This document shows positions 6,178-14,040 of a stretch of 16,166 nucleotides of DNA, in pieces. Positions within the stretch are counted from its first letter, which is position 1, and every line of letters begins with the position of its first letter. Under the pieces are notes generated by a model. It ran no database searches and was not told where the DNA came from. It saw nothing but the letters and a program-made list of their open reading frames with translations. A program made the position numbers and the translations under genes. Source of the stretch: an uncultured Selenomonadales bacterium (GTDB lineage Bacteria; Bacillota; Negativicutes; Selenomonadales; Selenomonadaceae). Location of the stretch: NCBI GenBank assembly GCA_937915725.1, contig CALGGV010000114.1:1-16166 (forward strand). Direction: 5' to 3'.

Positions 6178-6366
6178 ATGATTATAAAAGATGTAGAAAA
6201 AATTTTTAAAAGTGTCCGCTTTTCAGAATTGAGCAATATTAAAGAAAAATTATTGTCAGAAATTCTCGAAGAAGAATTTAACGAAGGGGATAAAATAAAT
6301 TTAGATATGGAGGAGCTTGATAAAGTAGTTGCCGCCAAAGGTGGGGAATGGTGGGAAAAGAAATAG
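6178..6366 (+). CDS. Small leader-like peptide ending in a Trp-rich tail, 62 aa
   Basis: The ATG at 6178 is preferred; AAGG lies nine bases upstream, whereas an in-frame TTG at 6169 has no spacing for a ribosome site. Residues 1-40 are charged and helical (SELSNIKEKLLSEILEEEF). Residues 42-56 read LDMEELDKVVAAKGG, which resembles the LDEDALDNVAGG processing signal of the precursors in the first part of the window. That leaves a tail of only six residues, EWWEKK. It could be a RiPP-like precursor with a very short Trp/Lys core, a small regulatory partner of the preceding HEAAH protein, or a truncated precursor. It is convergent with the broken surface-protein gene that follows. Confidence 0.7.
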   Translation: MIIKDVEKIFKSVRFSELSNIKEKLLSEILEEEFNEGDKINLDMEELDKVVAAKGGEWWEKK

Positions 6367-9345
6367 TTAAGTTATAATTGATGTGCGAACGGTGATAACT
6401 TTTGTTCTTAGCTCTTTTTCGTTTCCGTGATATATGACCTTTAATTCTTTAAATAATCCCGACATAATTTCTTCAAGAATTTCGGCTCCAGCTGTTGTTT
6501 TCTTGCAGTACAAAGTTTTATTGCCGGCTACTGTCCAGATATTTTCCGTTTCAGTAAAAGTCAAGCCATTAATTGTCAAATCACCGGCTATAATTTTTCC
6601 GTTCGCAACCTGCAAGCTCGTAATTGAACTGTCAAAAGAAATTTCCCCGCTCGTAAAATTCGCAACCGTAATTTCCGCGCCGTCGGCATAATAATCCTTG
6701 CCGTCAATAACAAATTTTTATTTATTTGCAATCGTTCCGCTCGGCAAATTAATTGTGTGCTTGTAAGTTTTGCCGTCGTAAGTCACCGAACCGCCAACTG
6801 ATTTTACCGCGCAGCTCTTAACTGTAACCGTTACGCCGTCTGAATCATTGTTGACAGAAATATTTTTGCCGTCTGAAGTATTCAGCGAAACAGTGCCGCT
6901 CGTCAAGCCGGAACCGCTCGCACTTGCCGAAATTTCCAGCGCGCCGCTCGATGTGTAAGTTTCACTGCCAATAGTCACTTCGCCGCTTGTTTTAACCGTG
7001 TAAGTATCGTCGCCGCTGATTGTCAAAACGCCGTCAATATATTTTGCAACTTCCTTACCATTAAATCCGAAAATTTTTTCTGAAGTCGCGCCAATAAGAT
7101 TTATCGGGTCATTTTCAATTTCAATGTAACCGGACGCCGCTGTCATTTCAAGAATATTTGCCGTATCTGTTGCAGTGTAATAATTTTGGTCGTCGCTGAT
7201 GAAATTGCCTGTGCGCGTATAAGTTTTTCCGCCGTCATTCAAGCCGGTTATCGAAATTACCGCGCCATTTTTAACTTCAACTGCAACGCCGCCTGAATCA
7301 TTGCTGACTTTTACGCCGACTTGTTCTCCGGTAACCGTTATCGTGCCGTTCGTCAAGTTTGCGCCGGTTGCTGTAGTTGAAATTGTCAAGCCTTCGCCGG
7401 TTGAAATGTAGCTGACGCCGTTGACAGTTGCCGAGACCGAAGTTTTTACAGTTGCCGCAAATTCTGTTGTCAAACTTGTAATGCCGCCCGCGTTAATCGT
7501 CGAGCCGTCCAGTGAAATTTCAAGCGGAATAATTTTTATATTCGTTGCTGCCGGTAAAGTTTTTGAATAGCCGCTAACCTGCGTGACAGGTTTTACAAGA
7601 GTTGTACCGTTACTCAAGCCTTCTATTTTGAATATATCTTCGCCGCCGCCAGCCGCTGTGTAGCTAACTTTACTTCGTCGCTTGTCCAACTCGACGCGGT
7701 TTTATCTGCAACATAGGTAAAGCCGTTCCAATGAGCCGTAACTGTCGCGCTCGTTGTTAAATTGTTTGTATCTATCACGCCGCCTTTTATGCTGATTGTC
7801 GAAGGTGTAGCCGGTAACATTTCATCAGTAGGCTTGAAAATTATTTGCCCGTTTTCGCGCAGGAAATTATTTTCAGTTAAAATTACGCCGCCTAATTTTT
7901 CTTGCCATTAGTAGCTGCCGTCGATTAATTTATAACCTGCCGTTGTTCCGCTCAATATTACAGCGTTTTCATTCTGTGCGAAAATAATATTTTCAACCTG
8001 CGCGACATCGTTTCCGAGTTCAAGCGTATAATTGTTGTTGACAGAAATTTTATCGTGAGTTGCAGATAGTGCACCGGCATTGACTGTAGCTTTTTCATTT
8101 TCAACAAAAATATTTTCGCCGAGTTTTGCCTTTGAACTTAAACCGCTGATTATAAAAGTTGTAGGAATTGCCGCAGGTGTGAAATTGTAAATTTTGCTGT
8201 TGCCTTTAAAATAAACGGGCGTATAAGCTGAAGTGTAAACTCCATTTTCAAGCGTTGCCGCAATTTCTGAATTTGAAGTATTCGTCGTGAAATTCAAAGT
8301 ATACGAGTCGCCGCTAAGTTCTATGCGTAACTTTCAGTCGCCTTCATATCCAATGCCGATTTATTAACCGTTAATCGTTACGCCTGTTGCCGAAGTTGAA
8401 TAATATTCGCCGGTGCCTGCCACTCTGTATGTCAATATGTTGTTCGTCAAAACTTTAGATTCAGAAATTTCTTCAGCCGTTGTGTCAACGTCATTATCAA
8501 GTTCTACGCTGAATTTTCCGCCCGTTATTTCGACAGATTTTTTGTCAAGTGCCGCCGCCTTGAATTTAAAATTCGTAGTGTCGCCGTCCGTCACAAAAAT
8601 ATTTTCGCCGAGTTTTGCATTGCTGTTTAAATTATTAAGCGTGAAAGTTTTCTCCGGTACTGCCGCCGTGTAAGTAATTTTGTTGTCAGCCAAAGTATAA
8701 CCTGCGGTATTGCTGTCAGATTTATAAATATTGCCTTCGAAGTGCGCCGTTGTTGTTTTCGACTCTGTAACATTTTCAAACGCCAACTGATAATTTCCGC
8801 CTTTGGCAGTTACATTTTCAGCTTTGAGATTATCAAAAGTTAAAGTTATTGTGTTGCCTTCAACCTTCACACCTTCAGTATTTGCAACCCCGCTTAACTC
8901 GAATAAATCGCTTTCCACAATTTCTGCAATGTAGATAATTTTGTTGTCAGATTTATAAATATTTTCTTCAAAATGCGCCGTCGTTGTTTTCGGTTCAGAA
9001 ATGTCATTTGAAATTGCCAGCGTCCAGCCGTCGGTAATTGTTACGTCTGTTTATGCAAGATTATCGGCAGTCAAAGTTACCGTCTTATCGTCGATAGAAA
9101 TTCCGTCTGTTGCGCAGATTCCCTTAATTTCAAACTGCGATTTGCCGGATTCAGCAACTTAGGAAATTTCCGCGCCGCTCGCCGCGTAATACGCACCTTG
9201 ATAAGCGGTAGTGTAAGTCGCAATTTTATTTTCAAGCGCACTCCACGCCATCTAAACCTCAACAGTTTTTTCAGTAAGAATATTTTCAGCAAGTGCAAGT
9301 TCGTAGCCATTATTCGTTGTTAAAATAATATAGCGATAGGAATGC
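6367..9345 (-). pseudogene. Decayed repeat-rich surface/adhesin-type protein
   Basis: Read from about 9345 down to 6367, one long frame is rich in Thr, Ser, Asn, Gly and Val with beta-strand repeats and almost no Cys. This composition is typical of large secreted or cell-surface repeat proteins. Recurrent pieces include TTTAHFEGNIYKSD / TTTAHFEENIYKSD, the motif NAKLGENIFV / KAKLGENIFV, and GYELA/NYTLEL units. The frame is broken by TAG at 9252, TAA at 9159, 9051, 8364 and 8361, TGA at 8334 and TAA at 7908. A frameshift follows near 7665-7685, then TAA at 6718 and a final TAA at 6367. Translation continues sensibly across each stop, so this is one gene in decay rather than several small ones. 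No start or signal peptide is found; the 5' end is lost near the IS remnant. Confidence 0.8.
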
Positions 9346-9400
9346 TTTGAGGTTATCGCCACCTTTTCCTCCGCTCCACACTGTACCTAAAATTTAGTAG

Positions 9401-9815
9401 GTGATTAGATTAGAATACGTATTTACAGATAAACAATGGGAAAAGATAGCGGCATATTTGCCAAAACGCAAAACTGGCAGACCATAAAAAAATCTTCGTG
9501 CCACAGTAAACGCTGGATAATGAAAACGGGTTCAACGTGGAGAACATTGCCAACTTGTTTCGGTAAGTGGCAAGAAGTTTATCGGTGTTTTTTGCGCTAG
9601 GCGGCTTTGAAGACATTTTTAAAGCAGTGATAAAAGTAGCAGATACAAGCGAAATTAGTATTGACAGTACTTTTGTTAAATTCCATCAGCACGCTATTTC
9701 CGGTAAAAAAAAGATTATATAGGAATTTCAAAAGGTGGTAAAACTACCAAAATTCATTTGAACACTGACAAAACTGGCAGACCGATAAGAATAAATTTAT
9801 CAGCAAGATAAGGCA
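9401..9815 (+). pseudogene. IS5-family transposase remnant, frameshifted and truncated
   Basis: Joining frames gives a recognisable IS5-family (IS427-like, split-ORF type) transposase. First comes LEYVFTDKQWEKIAAYLPKR (9410-9470), then a stop and frame change. WIMKTGSTWRTLPTCFGKWQ follows, then a third frame with SEISIDSTFVKFHQHAISGK carrying the first catalytic Asp, and last a further shift into ISKGGKTTKIHLNTDKTGRP, ending about 9815. The second Asp and the Glu of the DDE triad are missing, so the 3' half is gone. I could not locate terminal inverted repeats or a target duplication. It lies exactly between the decayed surface-protein gene and the phage cassette, and probably marks where rearrangement removed the 5' end of the former. 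Confidence 0.8.
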
Positions 9816-9872
9816 CTATAAGCAGTAACAATAGATTTTTAAGCCTTTTGTAGTCTACCTATAGTCTATACA

Positions 9873-9898
9873 GAAAAACACCCCGCAGGGCTTTTTTA
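9873..9898 (-). terminator. Weak hairpin terminator closing the phage-type operon
   Basis: On the - strand an A-run, GCCC, TGC, GGGG and then GTTTTTC form a short G-C hairpin followed by T residues, placed about 15 bases after the last gene of the cassette. The symmetric A and T runs would let it work in both directions. The stem is short and contains mismatches. Confidence 0.45.
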
Positions 9899-9913
9899 TT
9901 TTCAGATTATATT

Positions 9914-10357
9914 TCAATTTCCAGATTCAAGACGGCGTATCCAGTCATTGACAGTTTGTCTTTCGTGTTCGGTCTGTGCTGTATCATACATTTTTTCCAG
10001 TTGGTCAATCATTCTGTCTTTGATAGAATGTCCGCTGTAACCGTTATGGTGTTCACCGTCATAAAATCTGCGCGAGGAATAACCTTCAGCATAAGGCGCA
10101 GAATCACGGCTTACGTAACGTCCGGTAATAGGACTTCTGCCGCGTGTGTAGGAATTGCCATACTCGGTATCGAAGTTATCCATAAAATCAATTTGTTTTT
10201 CGAGACTTTTAATTTTTTTAATATTTTTCATAGCGCAAATAGCGTCATTTAAAGCCGCAATTTCAGTAGCATTCATACCTGCGCCCTTTTGAATTATCGG
10301 CTTAATAAATTCTTCCAGTGAGTCATTAGCTTTATCAAAAAGAGAAATGTTGCTCAT
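9914..10357 (-). CDS. Phage-cassette protein with C-terminal helical domain, 147 aa
   Basis: The start is the ATG at 10357 (MSNISLFDKAN), preceded by AAAGGAC; the frame extends upstream without a ribosome site. Residues 1-60 are mostly helical. Residues 65-105 form a polar linker rich in Gly, Ser, Tyr and Arg (RGRSPITGRYVSRDS). Residues 109-145 form a charged helical tail, GHSIKDRMIDQLEKMYDTAQ followed by TVNDWIRRLE. From memory, similar C-termini recur in phage-derived cassettes of gut Firmicutes, but I cannot give a function. It is the last gene before the operon end, so an accessory virion or packaging role is a guess. Confidence 0.85.
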   Translation of the reverse strand: MSNISLFDKANDSLEEFIKPIIQKGAGMNATEIAALNDAICAMKNIKKIKSLEKQIDFMDNFDTEYGNSYTRGRSPITGRYVSRDSAPYAEGYSSRRFYDGEHHNGYSGHSIKDRMIDQLEKMYDTAQTEHERQTVNDWIRRLESGN

Positions 10358-10370
10358 ATTAACCGTCCTT

Positions 10371-10835
10371 TCAGCGTACCGCCAAATCTGGACGGCTGAT
10401 AATGATATTAGCATTTTGAACTAAGATAGGTTGACTGCTAGTGTTACGAACAGAAACAGATTGACAGCAACCTTTTAAAACGGCGGCATTGATAGCGCGG
10501 ATGACATTAAAAAATTGCTGTGCTGCGGCAGGAGTAACAATCATAGTACTTGCGGGAATAGAAATACTGTCAACGGCAATAGCAAGGGAAATAGCTCCTA
10601 CAGTGCCGCCTTCCGGAATAGCGATATTTGCGCCAAAATCAACAAGGTAATTTGCGAAATTTTGCCGACAACAAGGGCAATTATTAAAATCCGGTACATA
10701 ACCTTTAAGAGTAATATCGCCAGTCTCAGCGCGAAAAACAACTAAACCACTTCTACAAGGAACAGGATTAGAATTGAAAATAATCATTTCGCCGGGATTA
10801 ACGGTCTGGAGTGCATTAGCGGTAAATTCAGCCAC
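10371..10835 (-). CDS. Beta-rich phage virion-type protein, 154 aa
   Basis: A GTG at 10835 is the best start: AAGGAG lies eight bases upstream and the product then begins MAEFTANALQTVNPGE, a start I associate with small structural proteins in Firmicutes phage cassettes. The body alternates hydrophobic and polar residues, with beta character throughout. It contains cysteine clusters CPCC (residues 53-56) and CC (123-124) and a segment NVIRAINAAV that echoes LIRAINPAP in the upstream neighbour. No signal peptide or membrane segment is seen. A decoration or surface virion protein with a jelly-roll-like fold is plausible, but this is inference only. Confidence 0.82.
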   Translation of the reverse strand: MAEFTANALQTVNPGEMIIFNSNPVPCRSGLVVFRAETGDITLKGYVPDFNNCPCCRQNFANYLVDFGANIAIPEGGTVGAISLAIAVDSISIPASTMIVTPAAAQQFFNVIRAINAAVLKGCCQSVSVRNTSSQPILVQNANIIISRPDLAVR

Positions 10836-10847
10836 AATAACCACTCC

Positions 10848-11723
10848 TTAAGCCGCGCAACCACAGCCACGATAAGTGCCGCAACAACCGGTATTAGGAT
10901 TAGGAACTTGATAAGCAGGAATAGGCGCGGGATTAATAGCGCGGATAAGATTAGCAGTTTGATTGTTGTTATCTTGAATCAGCGCGGCAGTTTGAGCAGT
11001 TTGAGAAATTGCGCCTTTGAGCGAGGCAATTTCGGCGGCTTGATCTGAAACTTTTTGCTTGTAGCTGTCAAGTTCAAGCTGACAAAGTTTATCTTCAATC
11101 GCCCTAAAACCTGCATTTTGATTATTGATTAAAGCTTGAGTGTTGGCAGTGTTGTTAGCAATAACGTCGCGCAGTCCGTCCGAAATAGCTTGCCTATCAG
11201 CACAATTTTCGGTTGCAACCGTATATTTTAAATCTGCAAGCCCTGCGCGATTTTCACAGCAACAATTTTGCAATGACATAGCGAGCTGATTCAGACCTTG
11301 ATAAGTGGCTAATTGATTCTGGTTAAGTGCAGAGCTGATAACGTCTTTTGCGCCGCTAATAGCTTGTGCAGTGGCGTATTGTCCGCCGGTAATAGCCGCT
11401 GTAATATTAGCGTTGCCTTGACATTGAGCAACTGCCGAATCAGCAAAACCGTTTCCAACTTGAGCCTGTAAAGCGGCTATTGAACTTTGAGTAGCTTGTT
11501 GGTCAAAGCCGCGCTGAATGTATGGAATATCATTACCGCCGCCGTTGCCATAACCGCCTCTGTTGTTATTTCCCCAGCCGCCATTCATAGTAGCAAAAAG
11601 GAATAAAATCAGAACCCACCACGCGCCATTATCGCCATTGCCAAAACCGCCGTAACCGTGATTGTTTCCATTGCCCATAACAGCCGCAAAATCAGCGGGC
11701 GTCATACCATTTCCTAAATCCAT
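10848..11723 (-). CDS. Gly/Asn-rich, Cys-clustered phage-cassette protein, 291 aa
   Basis: AAGGAGAA precedes the ATG at 11723. Residues 1-65 are Gly- and Asn-rich and enclose one hydrophobic stretch, WWVLILFLFATM (35-46), long enough to enter or cross a membrane. Residues 70-260 are helical, rich in Gln, Asn and Ala, with a CCC triplet at 154-156 and coiled-coil-like SYKQKVSDQAAEIASLKGAI. The last 25 residues are Pro/Asn-rich and end in a GCCGTYRGCGCAA tail with four cysteines. I know proteins with this composition from gut Firmicutes phage cassettes, but none with a firm function. Virion-associated protein or membrane-active accessory factor are both possible. Confidence 0.85.
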   Translation of the reverse strand: MDLGNGMTPADFAAVMGNGNNHGYGGFGNGDNGAWWVLILFLFATMNGGWGNNNRGGYGNGGGNDIPYIQRGFDQQATQSSIAALQAQVGNGFADSAVAQCQGNANITAAITGGQYATAQAISGAKDVISSALNQNQLATYQGLNQLAMSLQNCCCENRAGLADLKYTVATENCADRQAISDGLRDVIANNTANTQALINNQNAGFRAIEDKLCQLELDSYKQKVSDQAAEIASLKGAISQTAQTAALIQDNNNQTANLIRAINPAPIPAYQVPNPNTGCCGTYRGCGCAA

Positions 11724-11735
11724 TGCGCATTCTCC

Positions 11736-12008
11736 TTAAAAAATACGTTCAATACCTACGACGTTGTAATTGTTGTCAAATTCATTGATAGTAACAATGA
11801 CAATATGGCGTTCAGGTCTAGCAAGAATCAAAGTTTGCTCTGCGATGAAAATGTGATTGACGCCTTTAACGGGTTGTCCGCCGATATAAAGTAAAGGCTT
11901 GTATTGTGTACCGACAATATCGCCAATAGCATTCCACGCAGACGCCGCCTCCTGCGTAAATTCTGTCATTTCCTTTTGTTCGATAATTTCAATTTCGCCA
12001 AATTTCAT
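11736..12008 (-). CDS. Small phage-cassette protein, 90 aa, unknown function
   Basis: The ATG at 12008 follows AAAGGAAG. The N-terminus is acidic and helical (EQKEMTEFTQEAASAWNAIG). The rest is beta-rich and includes the YIGGQPVKGVNHIF and HIVIVTINEF strands, giving a small alpha plus beta fold. It lies in a run of co-directional genes with short gaps (12 bases to the next, 18 from the previous), so it is certainly part of the same operon. I do not recognise the family. Confidence 0.82.
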   Translation of the reverse strand: MKFGEIEIIEQKEMTEFTQEAASAWNAIGDIVGTQYKPLLYIGGQPVKGVNHIFIAEQTLILARPERHIVIVTINEFDNNYNVVGIERIF

Positions 12009-12026
12009 TTTAAAAACTTCCTTTCT

Positions 12027-12230
12027 TTAAAGACGCTGTCCAGTTAATTTGTTAGCAATATCTCTGCATTGATTAAACTGTGCTTGCGTCATTTGTCCAC
12101 TATCTAATAAATTTTTCACGAGTTGTTGAGGATTAACATTGCCGAAATTGCGCTGAAAATTCTGCGCGAAAGAATTAAATTGTTGCTGGAACATTTGAGG
12201 GTTGCCCATTGGTTGAAACGGCGGGAACAT
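12027..12230 (-). CDS. Gln/Asn/Phe-rich small phage-cassette protein, 67 aa
   Basis: The start is the ATG at 12230 (MFPPFQPMGNPQM), set by AAGGAG 8 bases upstream; a longer frame from 12257 lacks a ribosome site. The first half is Gln-, Asn-, Phe- and Pro-rich. The second half reads NPQQLVKNLLDSGQMTQAQF, a short helical module common in small proteins of Firmicutes phage cassettes. Its 5' end overlaps the 3' end of the preceding gene by 56 bases, an unusually long overlap that implies translational coupling. Confidence 0.8.
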   Translation of the reverse strand: MFPPFQPMGNPQMFQQQFNSFAQNFQRNFGNVNPQQLVKNLLDSGQMTQAQFNQCRDIANKLTGQRL

Positions 12231-12597
12231 TATTAATCGCTCCTTTGATATATTCACTTAACTGTTTGAACTGGTTATCAATAGATTGTTTCAAGTCGTT
12301 AAATTCAGTGCGAGAAATAAAATTAGCAGTATCGCCGCCTTGTTGCTGAATTTCTTCAGTGAAGTTGAACGAGGCAAAACGAGAAGGCATACCGTTTAAA
12401 TCGGTAGACTTAAGCCAAAACTTTTTAGCGTCGAAGTCAATAAGTAAAACAGTATTACCTGCGGCAACAGGATAAACCCGCGCTCCTGCCTCGCCTTGAA
12501 CAGTAACAACCATAACGCCGTTATTGTTTGTTTGTGGTTGCTGATACTGCAAAAATTGTTGTTGAGGCGGGGAATAACCGCCAAAAAAATTAGCCAT
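12175..12597 (-). CDS. Small phage-cassette protein with Gln-rich ends, 140 aa
   Basis: The ATG at 12597 overlaps the stop of the upstream gene (TAATG) and follows AAGGAG. Residues 1-26 are Gln/Pro/Tyr-rich and disordered-looking. Residues 27-75 form a beta-rich part (VMVVTVQGEAGARVYPVAAG, then FDAKKFWLKS). Residues 90-120 form a helical, coiled-coil-like segment (TEFNDLKQSIDNQFKQLSEY). The layout of a disordered tip, a beta domain and a coiled coil would fit a minor structural or assembly protein. I have no family assignment. Confidence 0.84.
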   Translation of the reverse strand: MANFFGGYSPPQQQFLQYQQPQTNNNGVMVVTVQGEAGARVYPVAAGNTVLLIDFDAKKFWLKSTDLNGMPSRFASFNFTEEIQQQGGDTANFISRTEFNDLKQSIDNQFKQLSEYIKGAINNVPAVSTNGQPSNVPATI

Positions 12598-12980
12598 TAA
12601 ATAAACTCCTTAGTCCAAAAATAGATAGGATTTTCATTGCCGCTGTCCCAAGCGTCATAATAATTGCCGTCAATTACTGTTACAACGTGACTACCTGTGG
12701 CAAGTAAAAATCTTCCAACAGGATAATCAATGCAAAAATCTTTGACAGAGTAACAATCAGGGCAAGAATCTGAAATAACAAAACGCCTGTAACCTAAATC
12801 GCGCAGGTAAGACGCCCAAACATTGTTACTGGACGGCATATCAAAAAGCATTGCACCTTGTTCGGCAATTCTCCAATAAACATTTCGCCAATCCTGCCTT
12901 GTAAACTTGCAAATAGCCCTAATGACACAGTCGCCGACCTTCTTTCCTGCAGGATTAGGATTAAAATAAATGTAACTCAT
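12597..12980 (-). CDS. Papain-like (cysteine peptidase-fold) small phage protein, 127 aa
   Basis: The start is taken at the ATG at 12980, two codons inside a possible TTG start; the ribosome site is weak either way. The protein opens NPNPAGKKVGDCVIRAICKF. Cys18 in GDCVIRA at the head of a helix, His98 in GSHVVTVIDG, and Asp109 in YYDAWDS form the order and spacing of a Cys-His-Asp/Asn papain-like active site. Small proteins of this type occur in phage genomes next to lysis and tail genes; most are unstudied. Cleavage of peptidoglycan peptides, virion processing and host-protein cleavage are all possible. It is not secreted by any visible signal. Confidence 0.82.
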   Translation of the reverse strand: MSYIYFNPNPAGKKVGDCVIRAICKFTRQDWRNVYWRIAEQGAMLFDMPSSNNVWASYLRDLGYRRFVISDSCPDCYSVKDFCIDYPVGRFLLATGSHVVTVIDGNYYDAWDSGNENPIYFWTKEFI

Positions 12981-13015
12981 AGCCAAATATTAGCATAAAA
13001 CAAAAAATAAAAACG

Positions 13016-13243
13016 CTACAATTTCGCTACCTTGTCATAAATTTCTGCAAGTCTTTTTCTGACGTAGGATTCACAACAATTAAGCTTGAGTGCGATTTTG
13101 CAAATAGAAAACTCCTGCGAAAAATGAAGGCGCAAAATTTTAGCTTGCGTAGGAGTTAAATTAGCGTCGTGAATCAAAGAATCCAATTCAGCACGTGTAG
13201 CTGATTTTAAAAATTGTCGCGCAGATTTTCTTGATTCAATCAT
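13016..13243 (-). CDS. Small helix-turn-helix protein (sigma region 4-like), 75 aa
   Basis: The second half, LTPTQAKILRLHFSQEFSIC then KIALKLNCCESYVRKRLAEI, has the two-helix pattern of sigma-70 region 4 or LuxR-type DNA-binding domains, as in small phage late-gene regulators. The ATG at 13243 (MIESRKSARQF) is used; an in-frame TTG at 13261 would add six residues. The start overlaps the end of the endolysin gene by 8 bases, so translation is coupled. A regulator here, in the middle of late genes, could control late expression. DNA binding is inferred from pattern only. Confidence 0.72.
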   Translation of the reverse strand: MIESRKSARQFLKSATRAELDSLIHDANLTPTQAKILRLHFSQEFSICKIALKLNCCESYVRKRLAEIYDKVAKL

Positions 13244-13802
13244 ACAAAATATTTCCGTCAAAAGATTTACCGCCGATAATCAAATTGTCTGTGAATTGCC
13301 ACATAAAGCCTTTGAAAAAATCTTGTCTGTAGTATTGAGCGTTCCAAACAGGGCAATTCAAAGACTGCCAGTCAATTAAATCTTCAAGCCAGCTGTAACT
13401 TGCGTAAACTCCCGCGTTAAGCGGCTTGATATTGTCAAGAAAAGCCTTACAGATATTGGTTACATTTCGACGGCTGAAATTAAAGCCGTAATAAGATTTA
13501 TAGCCGTCGCCATCTTCCATATCAAAAAACACAGGCAATTCAAGCAATACCCCGCTATTTTCAATCAACCACTTGCAATAATCCGCCTCCTGCACGGCGT
13601 CATTAGGCGTCAAGGCGTAGGAATAATGGTACGCGCCGCAAATAAGCCCTGCTTTATGTGCGCCTTCAACATTTCTTGCAAAAGTTTCATCAAAATGTTT
13701 CTTGCCGTATGAAGAGCGGCAAATAGCAAAATCAATTCCTGCAGATTTTAATTTTTCCCAATCTACATAGCCGTTAAAAGTACTGACATCAACGCCTTTC
13801 AT
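13236..13802 (-). CDS. GH25 lysozyme-type endolysin, 188 aa
   Basis: This is a peptidoglycan muramidase of glycoside hydrolase family 25 that releases phage at lysis. The family signatures are clear: VDVSTFNGYVDWEKLKSAGI at the N-terminus with Asp5, and FFDMED at residues 92-97, giving Asp94 and the catalytic Glu96. The later WQF and Asp172 also fit the family. At 188 residues it is a bare catalytic domain with no wall-binding repeats and no signal peptide, so it needs a holin. The neighbouring membrane protein upstream overlaps it by 14 bases and fits that job. GGAGG precedes the ATG at 13802. Confidence 0.95.
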   Translation of the reverse strand: MKGVDVSTFNGYVDWEKLKSAGIDFAICRSSYGKKHFDETFARNVEGAHKAGLICGAYHYSYALTPNDAVQEADYCKWLIENSGVLLELPVFFDMEDGDGYKSYYGFNFSRRNVTNICKAFLDNIKPLNAGVYASYSWLEDLIDWQSLNCPVWNAQYYRQDFFKGFMWQFTDNLIIGGKSFDGNILYD

Positions 13803-14022
13803 TCTGAATCGCCTCCACTCTAAATTTTAAAGCTTTAACTTCGTCTTCAAGTTTTTCAAGCTTTTTTGTTTGTTCAACGCCGTTATTTTTTACTTCGGCA
13901 GTCAACTGATTTATAGCAACGGTTAAATCCTTTTGAGTTTTATTGACGCCAAAAAGAGTATAGGCGCAAATGGCGGCAGGGAAACCAACTGCGCTAAAAA
14001 ATTCGGGAGAAAAAAATTCCAT
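13789..14022 (-). CDS. Holin-like small membrane protein (YvrJ/XhlA-like), 77 aa
   Basis: The start is the ATG at 14022 (MEFFSPEFFSAVGFPAAICA), 11 bases after GGAGG; the frame continues upstream to a TTG at 14040 that would overlap that ribosome site. One hydrophobic segment covers residues 5-24. The rest is a charged coiled coil (QTKKLEKLEDEVKALKFRVE). This layout occurs in YvrJ-type and XhlA-type phage membrane proteins that work with the endolysin. Position directly before the GH25 gene with a 14-base overlap supports a holin or holin-partner role. Function is inferred from layout and context. Confidence 0.8.
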   Translation of the reverse strand: MEFFSPEFFSAVGFPAAICAYTLFGVNKTQKDLTVAINQLTAEVKNNGVEQTKKLEKLEDEVKALKFRVEAIQNERR

Positions 14023-14040
14023 AACAATCACCGCCTCCAA

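Noticed and set aside
9077..9310. A basic 77-codon reverse-strand open frame
   Set aside because: It is in a different frame from the repeat protein, which can be followed through the same DNA with matching repeats. The basic composition is an artefact.
6367..9345. Stop-codon reassignment in the surface-protein gene
   Set aside because: All other genes in the window end normally at TAA, TGA or TAG, three kinds of stop occur in this frame, and there is also a frameshift. Decay is the simpler reading.
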